DNA of 35,411 nucleotides from Streptacidiphilus melanogenes. GTDB taxonomy: Bacteria > Actinomycetota > Actinomycetes > Streptomycetales > Streptomycetaceae. Under the pieces are notes generated by a model, which did no database searches, had not been told where the DNA came from, and saw nothing but the letters and a program-made list of their open reading frames with translations. Positions 25,021 through 32,236 of the stretch are shown in pieces (the stretch's first letter is position 1; each line of letters starts with the position of its first letter). The stretch spans positions 258,377-293,787 of the forward strand of contig NZ_BBPP01000004.1 in assembly GCF_000787835.1 (NCBI RefSeq), read 5' to 3'. Made by a program: the position numbers and the translations under genes.

Positions 25021-25282
25021 CCGCGGGCGCGGCGCGCGGGGGCGGCCGGGCACGTGGGTCGCGCTGCGGCCGTTGCGCATCGCGGGGTGGCCGACTGCTT
25101 CCCGGCGCGTCCGACGTCAGGGTGCCGCGAGTGTCCTCGCGGGGCTCGGGCCGCCGCGGTGACGGTGAGGCCGGGTTGCGGTAGCCGCTGCTTTGCGGCG
25201 GTCCCCGAGGCCCAGCGGGCGGTCCGGTGCTGCGGATCACGGACTGCCTGACGGCCGCGCCGCCACGGCGCACGCCCATGGC

Positions 25283-25322
25283 CGCGCGCCGACCTCGGCC
25301 TGGGAGGCGAGGTCGGCGCGCG
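25283..25322. terminator. 15-bp perfect hairpin between convergent genes
   Basis: CGCGCGCCGACCTCG (25283-25297) and CGAGGTCGGCGCGCG (25308-25322) are exact complements with a 10-nt loop. It is the strongest hairpin seen in the window, placed in the 317-bp gap between the ends of ROK regulator 1 and the reverse hydrolase gene; the rest of the gap holds nothing recognisable. It should stop transcription from both sides. Confidence 0.8.
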
Positions 25323-25337
25323 TCGCTCCGTGCGGCG

Positions 25338-27338
25338 TCAGTGCCAGTCGACGCGCAACCAGCCGCGGTATGGGAGATGTTCGATGGCGCGGAGGTGGCG
25401 GCCGTCCCAGGTGGACGTCGCCGGTTCGGGCTCGGCCAGGGGGGTCAGACGGAAGGACGTGACCCCCTCCGGTGCCCGCGGCAGGTCGACCCGCGGGCGG
25501 GCCGGGTCGGCGCTGCCGTTGGCCACCGTCAGGCTCCAGCCGTCGTCGGTGCGCAGCAGGTGGGGGAGCAGGTGCGGGCCGCCGCTGACGAGCGGGAGCG
25601 TGGGCCGGTCGGCTTCGAGGAACCGGATCGTCGCGTGCAGGAGGCGCTGGCCGTCGTCGTCGAAGGGCAGCAGTTCCGGCGCGGTGGCGGCGAGGACCGC
25701 GACCCGGCCGCCGACAGCGTTGCGAAATACGAAGCGGCCGACACCCCACGGCTCCTGGCGCGGTGTCAGGATCCGCGTCCAGACTTCGGCCTCTGCCACC
25801 GGCGTCAACCGGGCGAGAGCCGGTTGGTTGTTGACGCTGAGGTAGACCTCGGCCGTGTCGCTTCCCGCAGTCGGCGCCACCCGCTCCAGCGCGTACGGAC
25901 CCGGCGCGGCGGCGTGGTCCTCGCGGGTGACGAGCCCGACCGAGGCGAGGCCGATCAGGTCGCCGAAGCCGCGCCGGACGAGGATGTCCGCGGCGACGCC
26001 GTCCAGCAGGGTTCCGCCGCGCAGGAACTCCCGGACCTCGGCGTCGTCGAACGCCCAGGCCAGCTGGCCGAACAGGACCCGTACCGGGGCCGGTCCGGCG
26101 GTGACGGGGACGCCGTAGCGCAGCAGGAGGTCGGCCGCGGGGCCCGCGTCGACGGCCAGCTCGCCGAGGTCGCCGCCGACCCGGGCGCGCACATGCGCGG
26201 CGGCCTCGGGCCGCACCGGCAGGCCGACGCCGAAGGTGTGCAGCTCCCGCGGTTGCCGGTCCGCGATCCAGTCGAGGGCCGGGCGGGAGCGGCGGAGCAT
26301 CTCCGCGATGTCAGGGAAGCGCTGTGCCTGGCCGGACTGCATCGGGTGGACGTTGAGGAACATCGCGTCCGAGCCTGCGAGTTGAGCCGCCACGAGCTCG
26401 GACCAGGTCTGCGTGTCGGACTTGGACCACGCGGTGTGCGGCCAGTTCTCGATCTCCGGTTCGCTGCTGGCCCAGCGCGGACGCAGGGCGCGCTGGACCT
26501 CCAGCGTCCACAAGGAGAAGGACAGTTCGCGGCCGGGCGCGTCGCTGTAGCGGGCGAAGTGCGGACGGTGGGCCGCCTCGCCCTCGATGGCCAGGGCCTG
26601 GAACAGGGCGGGCCAGTCGCGGCCCTCGACGGAGGCGACACCGAGCTCGGAGCTCATCAGACCGAGCCGGGAACGCCCGCCGGAGGATTCGGCCACTGCT
26701 GCGGCGATCTGCGCGGCGACCTCCAACTGGGCCGTGCGCCAGACTTGTTGCAGCAGTGCGCGCCACGGGTGCGGGGTGCCGGGCGCGGTGACGGCCGCGA
26801 CTGCCCGCTCGTGCGTCACCGGTTCGCCGACCAGCGCCGAGAGCCGGTCCAGCATGGGCTGTTCGAAGCCGCCGCCCCAGGTGAGCGGGGCGTGGTTGTG
26901 GTAGCGGAAGTCGTCCTCCAGCCACAGCACCCGGAAGCCGAGGGTCGCGAAGCGCGCGTAGTGCGAGGTGATCCAGGCGCGCCAGCGAGGGCAGGCGAAG
27001 GAGGCCTGCGCGGTGGCGACCACGCCGTCCGGCCCGACCATCGGGGTGAAGCCGAGCCGGTCCGCGCGGCCGCGGTCGGCGTGCCCGGCGGTGACCCACG
27101 GGTTGAGGCTGACCAGCAGCCCGGCCTCGCGCAGCTGCCTGGCCGCGGCGGCCGCCGTCTCGAACCAGAGGTCCTCGTCCGCGCCAGCGGGATGGCCGGC
27201 GTAGAGCTCCTCGGCTCCGAGCAGCAGCACGACCTCGTCCACGCCGGCCTCGCCGCAGAACTTGACCAGTTCCGTGGTGCGGTCGTGCAGGTCCGGGCCG
27301 GGGTGGAGCTGGAACCGCAGGTGGTACCGGGCGGGCAC
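25338..27338 (-). CDS. Putative cytoplasmic glycoside hydrolase, unclassified TIM-barrel type
   Basis: A 666-residue protein without signal peptide. The first 420 residues read like a TIM barrel: RYHLRFQLHPGPDL, GVDEVVLLLGAEELYAGHPAGAD, AGLLVSLNPWVTAG, GFRVLWLEDDFRYHNHAP (acidic triad E141, D142, D143 at a strand end), RLGLMSSELGVASVEG, and SSEPEIENWPHTAW (E293, E295, E297) are the conserved-looking acidic sites. Residues 430-666 form a beta-rich part that may be a galactosidase-type trimerisation plus beta-sandwich region. I cannot place it in a CAZy family. It follows the permease genes 11 bp after the last stop; GTG 27338 has GAGGAG 8 nt upstream. It probably cleaves the imported oligosaccharide (inference); EDD or the SEPEIE acids could be catalytic. 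Confidence 0.65.
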   Translation of the reverse strand: MPARYHLRFQLHPGPDLHDRTTELVKFCGEAGVDEVVLLLGAEELYAGHPAGADEDLWFETAAAAARQLREAGLLVSLNPWVTAGHADRGRADRLGFTPMVGPDGVVATAQASFACPRWRAWITSHYARFATLGFRVLWLEDDFRYHNHAPLTWGGGFEQPMLDRLSALVGEPVTHERAVAAVTAPGTPHPWRALLQQVWRTAQLEVAAQIAAAVAESSGGRSRLGLMSSELGVASVEGRDWPALFQALAIEGEAAHRPHFARYSDAPGRELSFSLWTLEVQRALRPRWASSEPEIENWPHTAWSKSDTQTWSELVAAQLAGSDAMFLNVHPMQSGQAQRFPDIAEMLRRSRPALDWIADRQPRELHTFGVGLPVRPEAAAHVRARVGGDLGELAVDAGPAADLLLRYGVPVTAGPAPVRVLFGQLAWAFDDAEVREFLRGGTLLDGVAADILVRRGFGDLIGLASVGLVTREDHAAAPGPYALERVAPTAGSDTAEVYLSVNNQPALARLTPVAEAEVWTRILTPRQEPWGVGRFVFRNAVGGRVAVLAATAPELLPFDDDGQRLLHATIRFLEADRPTLPLVSGGPHLLPHLLRTDDGWSLTVANGSADPARPRVDLPRAPEGVTSFRLTPLAEPEPATSTWDGRHLRAIEHLPYRGWLRVDWH

Positions 27339-27349
27339 GCGGGGACTCC

Positions 27350-28288
27350 TCACTTGACGCTGCCGGCGGTCAGGCCGGAGCGCCAGTAGCGCTGCAGGGA
27401 AAGGAACAGGACGACCAGCGGGACCGCGGAGATCATGGCCGCGGTGATGACGATGTTGTAGGGCGGCGCGCTCGGGCCGATGGCGCGCTGCGCCTGCCAG
27501 CCGACGATGCCCTCGGTGACCGGCTGCAGCTTGTCGTTGGCGAGCATGAGGACCGGCAGCAGGTAGTTGGTCCAGATCGACACGAACTGGAACAGGAAGA
27601 TGGTGACCAGCGCCGGGGCCATCACCCGCATCGAGATGGTGAAGAAGATCCGCAGCTCTCCCGCCCCGTCGATGCGGCCGGCCTCCAGCAGCTCGTCGGG
27701 CACGGAGGCGCCGGCGTAGATGCGGGCCAGGTAGACGCCGAACGGGCTGACCATGCTGGGCAGCAGGACGGCCCAGTAGGTGTTGACCAGGTGCACCTCG
27801 GAGAACAGCAGGTACAGCGGGACGGCGAGCAGCGGCTGCGGCACCAGGACCGCGGCGAGCACCACGTTGAAGGTGAACTCCCGGCCGCGGAAGGGGTACT
27901 TGGTGAGCGCGTAGCCGGCCATCGCGGAGATCAGGGTGCTGACCGTCGCGCCGCCGACCGCGTACAGGGCGCTGTTGAGCAGCCAGGTCGAGTAGATGCC
28001 GCCCTGTTCGGTGAAGACCGTGCGCACGTTGTCGAAGAAGGCGAAGTGCCCGAACCAGAACGCGTTGCCGCTGAACAGGCCGGAGTCGGTCTTGGTGGAC
28101 GCGACCAGCAGCCACCACACCGGCGCGAGGAAGTAGACCGACGCGATGACCAGCACGCCGAGCACGAGCCAGCGCGAGGCGTCGAACCGGATGGGCGGTC
28201 GGTTGCCGACGGGGGCGCGGCGGGCGGCCGCGGCGGGGACTGTCTGCCGCGTGGGGCGGTCGAGCTGGGGAGCGGGGTTGCGGCTCAC
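27350..28288 (-). CDS. Sugar ABC transporter permease 2 (MalG type)
   Basis: A 312-residue inner-membrane permease with six predicted helices. The EAA-type loop that contacts the ATPase reads EAGRIDGAGELRIFFTISMRVMAP. A first helix LVLGVLVIASVYFLAPVWWLL follows a basic N-terminus, then a periplasmic loop, NSALYAVGGATVSTLISAMAGYALTKY and further helices ending QRYWRSGLTAGSVK, the usual MalG tail. The GTG start overlaps the stop of permease 1 by 4 bp (GTGA). It acts with permease 1 and the lipoprotein; no ATPase gene is in the operon, so a shared MsiK-type ATPase is expected. Confidence 0.9.
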   Translation of the reverse strand: MSRNPAPQLDRPTRQTVPAAAARRAPVGNRPPIRFDASRWLVLGVLVIASVYFLAPVWWLLVASTKTDSGLFSGNAFWFGHFAFFDNVRTVFTEQGGIYSTWLLNSALYAVGGATVSTLISAMAGYALTKYPFRGREFTFNVVLAAVLVPQPLLAVPLYLLFSEVHLVNTYWAVLLPSMVSPFGVYLARIYAGASVPDELLEAGRIDGAGELRIFFTISMRVMAPALVTIFLFQFVSIWTNYLLPVLMLANDKLQPVTEGIVGWQAQRAIGPSAPPYNIVITAAMISAVPLVVLFLSLQRYWRSGLTAGSVK

Positions 28289-29238
28289 AGGGCGGCCCCA
28301 CGGTGCTGGACGAGCCTGAGGAAACCGAAGGAGAGCACGAACGCCAGCAGCGCCAGGATCACGGACTCGGCCGCGGCGGCGTTGAAGTTGTTGGCGTTCA
28401 CCGCGTCGTAGGCGGCGTAGATGGGCGTGTAGGTGCTGCTCAGGTTCGGTGCGACGTTGTGCAGGATGGCGGGCTCGTTGTAGAGCTGGGCGGTGCCGAT
28501 GATGGAGAACACGGTGGTGAGCACGAGCGCGGGACGCACCAGCGGGATCTTGATCCGCCAGGCGACGCCCCAGGCCGAGCAGCCGTCCATGGTGGCGGCC
28601 TCGCTGAGCTCGGCCGGGATCGCCTGCAGGGCGGAGTAGATGATCAGCATGTTGTAGCCGGTCCAGCCCCAGGTCAGCATGTTGCCGATGGTCGGGGCCA
28701 GCATGCCGTTCGAGGTCAGGTCCAGGTGCAGGCCGAGGTGGTGTGCGGCCGCCGTGATCGGGCTGAGCCCGGGCGCGACGAGGTAGGACCACATGATGGC
28801 GCCGACGACGCCGGGCAGCGCGTAGGGCAGGAAGAAGGACAGCCGGAAGAACCGCCTGAACAGCGTCGACCTGGCGTCCAGCAGCAGGGCGAGGCCCAGC
28901 GCGAGCCCGAGCATCACCGGCACCTGCACGACGCCGATCAGCAACACCCGCAGCAGCGAGCCGCGGAAGGCCGGATCGCCCAGCGCGGTGGTGTAGTTGG
29001 CGAGCCCGGCGAACACCTGCGTGGGCGCGCTGAGGCCGAGCCCGTCGCGGTGCATCCGGAAGAGGCTCTGGTAGAGCGTGTACCCGATCGGGGCCAGGTA
29101 CATGGCCGCGAAGAGCATCAGGAACGGCGCGAGGAACAGCGCGGCGGTCCGGGCGCGGCGGCGCACGTGGCGGGGCGGACGATGGGCCGCGACCGGTGGA
29201 GTCGCCGTCGCGGCCCGCCCGAGGGGAGCGGTGGTCAT
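28285..29238 (-). CDS. Sugar ABC transporter permease 1 (MalF type)
   Basis: A 317-residue permease. The EAA loop is ELSEAATMDGCSAWGVAWRIKIPLVRP. Other features are the N-terminal helix TAALFLAPFLMLFAAMYLAPIGYTLYQSLF, the LGLALGLALLLDARSTLFRRFFRLSFFLPYALPGVV helices and LTWGWTGYNMLIIYSALQAIP. The N-terminus is basic and cytoplasmic. It is the first permease gene after the solute-binding protein gene, separated by 96 bp that hold a strong stem-loop, and it overlaps permease 2 at its stop. It completes the membrane pair of a CUT1-type oligosaccharide importer. Confidence 0.9.
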   Translation of the reverse strand: MTTAPLGRAATATPPVAAHRPPRHVRRRARTAALFLAPFLMLFAAMYLAPIGYTLYQSLFRMHRDGLGLSAPTQVFAGLANYTTALGDPAFRGSLLRVLLIGVVQVPVMLGLALGLALLLDARSTLFRRFFRLSFFLPYALPGVVGAIMWSYLVAPGLSPITAAAHHLGLHLDLTSNGMLAPTIGNMLTWGWTGYNMLIIYSALQAIPAELSEAATMDGCSAWGVAWRIKIPLVRPALVLTTVFSIIGTAQLYNEPAILHNVAPNLSSTYTPIYAAYDAVNANNFNAAAAESVILALLAFVLSFGFLRLVQHRGAAL

Positions 29239-29274
29239 GCGGGTCGGTGCCTTTCGGACGGGGCGTCGTCGGGG

Positions 29275-29316
29275 CCCCGCACCGCCGCCGGTCAGGGCCC
29301 GGACGGCGGCGCGGGG
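29275..29316 (-). terminator. Intra-operon stem-loop between binding-protein and permease genes
   Basis: Reading the plus strand, CCCCGC (29275-29280), ACC bulge, GCCGCCG (29284-29290), a 13-nt loop, CGGCGGC (29304-29310) and GCGGGG (29311-29316) pair as a 13-bp stem with a 3-nt bulge. It lies after the binding-protein stop within the same operon. Such structures in ABC operons reduce read-through or protect the upstream mRNA, giving more binding protein than permease. Confidence 0.65.
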
Positions 29317-29334
29317 AGCGGAGGGACGGTCCGG

Positions 29335-30660
29335 TCAGCCGGAGACCGTCAGGCCCTGCTGCTTCATCTCGGCCACGGTCTTGGTCTGCACCGTGCCCAG
29401 CACGCTCGGCAGGGTCGCGCCGCCGGTGCCCGCCTGGCCGAGGCCGTCGCCGAGGTCGGTGGAGGTCTGGGTCATCGTCGGGCCCCACTGCCAGGAGGTG
29501 TTGATGTGCGGGGTCTCGGCGTTGAAGACGTCGTAGATCTTCTGGCCGCCGTAGAAGGCGTCGGGTGCGGACAGGGCCGGGTTGGTGAGCCCGGAGGTGG
29601 CGGCGGGGTAGATGCCGGTGACCTTGATCAGGTTCGAGACGCTGTCGGCGTCCGTGCTCATCCAGACGGCGAACGCGGTGGCCTGCGCGGCGTGCGCGCA
29701 GCCCTTGAGGACGGCGGTGGCCGAACCGCCGTCGTTGCCGTAGACGGGGTTGCCCGCGTCCCAGACCGGCATCGGGGCGACGGCCCACTTGCCGGAGGTG
29801 CTCGCGACGCTGGAGGCGATGATCGGCGCGTCCCAGACGGCGTTGACGTCGGAGAGGATCTTTCCGTTCGCCATGTCCTTGTACAGGGACGGGTCGTAGC
29901 TCGGGTCGGTCTTCAGCAGCTTCTTGTCGAGCAGGCCCTGCCAGTAGGAGGCGACCTTCTGGTTTCCGGCGTTGTCCAGGCTCACCTGCCACTGCTGGTT
30001 CGCGGTGCCGAACCAGGGGGCGCCCGCCTGCCAGGCCAGACCGGCGTAGTTGTAGGCGTCGTTGCCGAAGTCGCCCAGGTAGACGGTGGGATCGGCGGCG
30101 TGCACCTTGGCGGCGTCGGCGGCGTACTGGTCCCAGGTGGCCGGGGGAGTGGTGATGCCGTACTTGGCGAACAGGTCCTTGCGGTACATCAGCGCCATCG
30201 GGGCGGTGTCGACCGGGATGCCGTAGGTGGCGCCGCCGATGCTGACCTGGTTCCAGGTCCAGGTCGCGAACTCGCTCTTGGCGGAGGCGGCGGAGGAGGA
30301 CACGTCCTGCAGGGCGCCGGCGGCGGCGAAGCTCGGCAGCGTCTCGTAGCCGACCTGAGCCAGACACGGGGCGTTCCCGGCCTTCACCGCCGTCAGCATC
30401 TTGGTGTAGCCGCCCTTGGAGCCCGGCGCGGTCGTGTCGAACCTGACCTGGATGTCGGGGTGGGACTTGTTCCACAGTGCGACCGACTGCGCATAGCCGG
30501 GCGCCCAGCCCCAGAAGTCGAGGGTGACCGGCCCGGAGGCGGCGCTGCTGCCACCAGTGGAACCGGAGGCGGTGGAGCCGCTGCTGGAGCAGCCGGTGAG
30601 CGCCGTCGTGGCCGTAAGGGCCACGGCGACGGCCGCGAGAGAGGCGGTTCTGACCTTCAC
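29335..30660 (-). CDS. Extracellular sugar-binding lipoprotein of ABC transporter
   Basis: A 441-residue solute-binding protein of the CUT1 (SBP_bac_1) type. The signal peptide MKVRTASLAAVAVALTATTA is followed by lipobox LTGC, so lipidation is expected on C24, then a Ser/Gly linker. The mature domain opens VTLDFWGWAPGYAQSVALWNKS, with the GAPYDTAPMALMYRKDLFAKYG-like PVDTAPMALMYRKDLFAKYG segment, and W/Y residues for sugar stacking. It is the first gene of a four-gene reverse operon with two permeases and a hydrolase. GAGGAGA lies just upstream of ATG 30660. Its promoter is covered by shared operator copy 2, so it should be repressed until the ligand is present. Confidence 0.92.
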   Translation of the reverse strand: MKVRTASLAAVAVALTATTALTGCSSSGSTASGSTGGSSAASGPVTLDFWGWAPGYAQSVALWNKSHPDIQVRFDTTAPGSKGGYTKMLTAVKAGNAPCLAQVGYETLPSFAAAGALQDVSSSAASAKSEFATWTWNQVSIGGATYGIPVDTAPMALMYRKDLFAKYGITTPPATWDQYAADAAKVHAADPTVYLGDFGNDAYNYAGLAWQAGAPWFGTANQQWQVSLDNAGNQKVASYWQGLLDKKLLKTDPSYDPSLYKDMANGKILSDVNAVWDAPIIASSVASTSGKWAVAPMPVWDAGNPVYGNDGGSATAVLKGCAHAAQATAFAVWMSTDADSVSNLIKVTGIYPAATSGLTNPALSAPDAFYGGQKIYDVFNAETPHINTSWQWGPTMTQTSTDLGDGLGQAGTGGATLPSVLGTVQTKTVAEMKQQGLTVSG

Positions 30661-30700
30661 GTGCGTCTCCTCGGAAAGGGGGTCGGGCGAGGGGCTGTGA

Positions 30701-30725
30701 TTGATTCGGCTATTGTTTGAACTAA
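30701..30725. promoter_or_regulatory. Shared ROK operator, copy 2 (divergent ABC operon / ROK2)
   Basis: TTGATTC (30701-30707), centre GGCTATTGTTT, GAACTAA (30719-30725). On the reverse strand it reads TTAGTTC-11-GAATCAA. For the ABC operon the -35 is TTGACT (30740-30735) and the -10 is AACAAT (30717-30712), spaced by 17 nt, with the -10 inside the operator. For ROK2 the likely -35 is TTGATT (30701-30706) and the -10 is AACTCT (30724-30729), also spaced by 17 nt. One bound dimer could block both. Confidence 0.75.
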
Positions 30726-30779
30726 CTCTGCTGAAGTCAAGGGCGGGCGACGAGGAAAGCCGACGAGGGGAACGGGGGC

Positions 30780-32126
30780 GTGAGGGTGAACCGGTCGGCG
30801 CGGGTGGCGGACGTCCAGGGGCTGGCCATCGCGGGGCCGGTCGTGCGCCGGGACCGCCTGTCGGCCCGGCGGGCCAACCTCGGTGCGGTGCTGCGCCTGC
30901 TGCGCGACGAGGGCCCGCGCGCCCGCACCAGGATCGCCGACGACACCGGACTGCCGAGGACCACGGTCGTGCACCTCGTCGCCGAGCTGCTCGACGGCGG
31001 CCTGGTCGCCGAGGGCGAGCCCGAGCGCGACGGCGCGCTCGGGCGCCCGGCCCTGACGGTCGGGATCGACGGCGCCGACGTCCACGGGATCGGCGTGGAG
31101 GTCAACGTCGACTACCTCGGCCTGCTGGCCCTCAACCTCAGGGGCGAGGTCGCGCTCGAACGTCGCACGCCGTTCGACGTCCCGCGCGCGGACCCGAAGG
31201 CCACGCTCGACGAGACGGCCCGGCTCGTCGCCGCGGCCCTCCGGGCGGTCCGCGCCCGTGGCGGGCGCACGGTCGGGGTCACCCTCGCCACACCCGGTGC
31301 CGTCGACGTCGCCGCCGGGGTGGTCGGCTACGCCGCCAACATCGGCTGGCGCGGCGTGCGGGCGCTCGCCCGGCTGCGCGAGGGGCTCGCGGGCGAGCTC
31401 CCGGAGCTGTTCCTCCAGGACCGGCCTCCGGAGCCGGGTATGTACCCGGAGCTGTACCCGGAGCCGGACCTGTATCTGGAGAACGACGCGAAGCTCGGCG
31501 CGCTGGCCGAGTACGTCCCGGCCTCCGCGCGGGGCGTGCGCGACCTCGTCTACGTCACCGGGCAGACCGGGGTCGGCGTCGGCATCATCGCCGGCGGCCG
31601 GCTCGTGCGCGGCGCGGCCGGTCACGCCGGGGAGATCGGCCACCTGCCGCTCGTCCCCTCCGACCAGCGCTGCTGCTGCGGCCGACGCGACTGCTGGGAG
31701 ACCACGGTCGGCCGCGGCGCGCTGCTGCGCTACGCCGCCGATCCGGCCGACGCGGTCCACGATCCGTCCGTCGACCCGGCGTACCGGCTCGCGGAGCTGC
31801 GCCGCCGCGCCCGGGCCGCCGACGCCCGCACCCTGGACGCGCTGGATCGGATCGCCGCCAATCTTGGGCCCGGCCTCGCCCTGCTCGCGGACGTCCTCAA
31901 CCCGCGCCTGATGGTCCTCGGCGGCCACTTCGCCTACTTCGGCCGCTATCTGACGGACAAGGTCGCTGCGGCGGTGGGCGAGCGGGTCATCGCGCCGCGG
32001 GGCGGCGGCTGCGAGATCGTCCCCTCCGGCCTCGGCTTCGCCGCGGCGGCCCGGGGCGGCGCGCTGCTCGCGCTCGATGCCGTCTACCGGGACCCGATCC
32101 GGGCCATGGCCGGGCGCGGTGTCTGA
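30780..32126 (+). CDS. ROK-family transcriptional regulator 2
   Basis: A 448-residue ROK repressor, paralogue of regulator 1. HTH region: RARTRIADDTGLPRTTVVHLVAELLDGGLV (about 47-76). The ROK domain has EVNVDYLGLLALNL, TLATPGAVDVAAGVVGYAANIGW, LENDAKLGALAEY and VTGQTGVGVGIIAGGRLVRG. The zinc motif is CCCGRRDCWE (C298, C300, C305); the usual Gly before the last Cys is Asp. Residues 208-230 are a Pro-Glu-Tyr-rich insertion absent from regulator 1. GTG 30780 has GAGGGG 9 nt upstream. It is divergent from the ABC operon and followed by the secreted lectin gene, so it is the prime candidate for reading operator copies 2 and 3. Confidence 0.87.
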   Translation: MRVNRSARVADVQGLAIAGPVVRRDRLSARRANLGAVLRLLRDEGPRARTRIADDTGLPRTTVVHLVAELLDGGLVAEGEPERDGALGRPALTVGIDGADVHGIGVEVNVDYLGLLALNLRGEVALERRTPFDVPRADPKATLDETARLVAAALRAVRARGGRTVGVTLATPGAVDVAAGVVGYAANIGWRGVRALARLREGLAGELPELFLQDRPPEPGMYPELYPEPDLYLENDAKLGALAEYVPASARGVRDLVYVTGQTGVGVGIIAGGRLVRGAAGHAGEIGHLPLVPSDQRCCCGRRDCWETTVGRGALLRYAADPADAVHDPSVDPAYRLAELRRRARAADARTLDALDRIAANLGPGLALLADVLNPRLMVLGGHFAYFGRYLTDKVAAAVGERVIAPRGGGCEIVPSGLGFAAAARGGALLALDAVYRDPIRAMAGRGV

Positions 32127-32148
32127 CCAGCGAACCTTGCGCGAAGTC

Positions 32149-32188
32149 TTGACGAGCGCGTTGTTAGTTCGGATTCTAGCGGAACTAT
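32149..32188 (+). promoter_or_regulatory. Promoter and shared ROK operator, copy 3 (secreted lectin gene)
   Basis: TTGACG (32149-32154) and GATTCT (32172-32177) are spaced by 17 nt. The operator is TTAGTTC (32164-32170), centre GGATTCTAGCG, GAACTAT (32182-32188), with the -10 beginning at the second base of the centre. The spacing from -35 to left arm (9 nt) and from left arm to -10 (1 nt) is identical to the reverse-strand promoter of the ABC operon. The leader to ATG 32237 would be about 50 nt. Confidence 0.75.
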
Positions 32189-32236
32189 TCTCGGTGCCTC
32201 CCGTCCCCAGGGCGGCACATCCCCCGGAGGTTCCCC

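Noticed and set aside
22039-25080. A 1013-codon antisense frame over xylB and ROK regulator 1
   Set aside because: It crosses two well supported genes and a terminator, has no motif, and is Arg/Gln/Val-rich as expected from antisense reading of GC-rich codons.
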